DNA of 64,000 nt from Ensifer sp. PDNC004 (GTDB lineage: Bacteria; Pseudomonadota; Alphaproteobacteria; Rhizobiales; Rhizobiaceae), in NCBI RefSeq assembly GCF_016919405.1, contig NZ_CP070353.1:2418001-2482000 (forward strand), read 5' to 3'. Below are positions 63,909 through 64,000 of the stretch, piece by piece; position 1 is the first letter of the stretch; every line of letters begins with the position of its first letter. Under the pieces are notes generated by a model, which had not been told where the DNA came from, made no database searches, and saw nothing but the letters and a program-made list of their open reading frames with translations. The position numbers and the translations under genes were made by a program.

Positions 63909-64000
63909 TCAGATGCGGGCCAGCCGCTCGGTCAGAAGATCGAAGAAACCCTGGTCGTCGACGAAGCGCATGACCTTGGCGTTGTGTGGCCGGCCGGTGA
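63909..64000 (-). CDS. C-terminal end of an unidentified gene, 5' part outside window
   Basis: The last 29 codons of a minus-strand gene, reading TGRPHNAKVMRFVDDQGF, then FDLLTERLARI and a stop at 63909. Codon use and the facing terminator support a real gene end. The fragment is too short to name the protein. Confidence 0.6.
   Translation of the reverse strand, partial: TGRPHNAKVMRFVDDQGFFDLLTERLARI

Noticed and set aside
1-64000. CRISPR arrays, insertion sequences, prophage or integron
   Set aside because: No regularly spaced direct repeats, transposase, integrase or terminal inverted repeats with target duplications could be found.

Overview
The window is a GC-rich chromosomal segment of an alphaproteobacterium of the Rhizobiaceae, most likely Ensifer/Sinorhizobium. 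The evidence is gene order and protein style: pyrE-pyrC beside the fructose/mannose/ribose ABC transporter operon frcBCAK with divergent frcR (an arrangement described in Sinorhizobium meliloti), rpmH-rnpA-yidC, chemoreceptors ending in a WEEF pentapeptide, and small intergenic palindromic repeats of rhizobial type. No phage, transposase, CRISPR array or plasmid functions were seen. Almost everything looks like stable core or near-core chromosome.

Layout. 1-8.5 kb: end of a fructokinase-like gene, pyrE, pyrC, the frc sugar-uptake operon on the minus strand, and divergent frcR plus a RbsD/FucU mutarotase. 8.5-13.6 kb: DoxX protein, then a signalling island with a Crp-family regulator, a CHASE2 adenylate cyclase, a FecR-domain protein and a Sel1-repeat protein. 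13.6-20 kb: proline metabolism, with a proline-racemase-family enzyme, a metallophosphoesterase, a cysteine-cluster protein and the bifunctional PutA. 20-24.5 kb: small housekeeping and unknown genes, a previously easy-to-miss 34-residue membrane protein, a frameshifted MerR regulator next to a secreted protein whose start also looks frameshifted, and tRNA-Arg(ACG). 24.5-28.7 kb: a structured non-coding stretch, an orphan sensor kinase and a chemoreceptor. 29-38 kb: rpmH-rnpA-yidC, a DMT transporter, engB, a DUF1269 protein, then a minus-strand stress block (MsrB, fasciclin protein, anti-sigma factor, ECF sigma factor), and argB. 38-44 kb: PEP-mutase-family protein, Ada, a second DMT transporter, sterol-desaturase-family hydroxylase, HAD pyrimidine nucleotidase, EF-hand protein, LOG-family protein. 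44-61 kb: dapD and dapE separated by a DEAD-box helicase, a LysR regulator, a degenerate hydrolase and an RND efflux pair; then truA-fmt-def, rmuC and ribokinase. 61-64 kb: a second large chemoreceptor and the edge of another gene.

How parts work together. FrcB/C/A bring in fructose, ribose and mannose; RbsD/FucU would equilibrate sugar anomers, and the fructokinase-like enzyme and RbsK would phosphorylate sugars. The cyclase and the Crp protein five bases upstream probably form a cAMP circuit, with FecR as a likely periplasmic partner. The sigma/anti-sigma pair probably governs fasciclin and MsrB in envelope oxidative stress. DapD and DapE are two steps of lysine/diaminopimelate synthesis; Def and Fmt act at the two ends of N-formylmethionine use.

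The points most worth a second look are: an alpha/beta-hydrolase-fold protein that has lost all three catalytic residues and sits before an RND pump; a compact four-helix RNA-like structure beside tRNA-Arg; two single-base frame disruptions within 450 bp at a MerR locus that also has a perfect 14-bp palindrome; the 34-residue membrane protein; and three families of short intergenic repeats.
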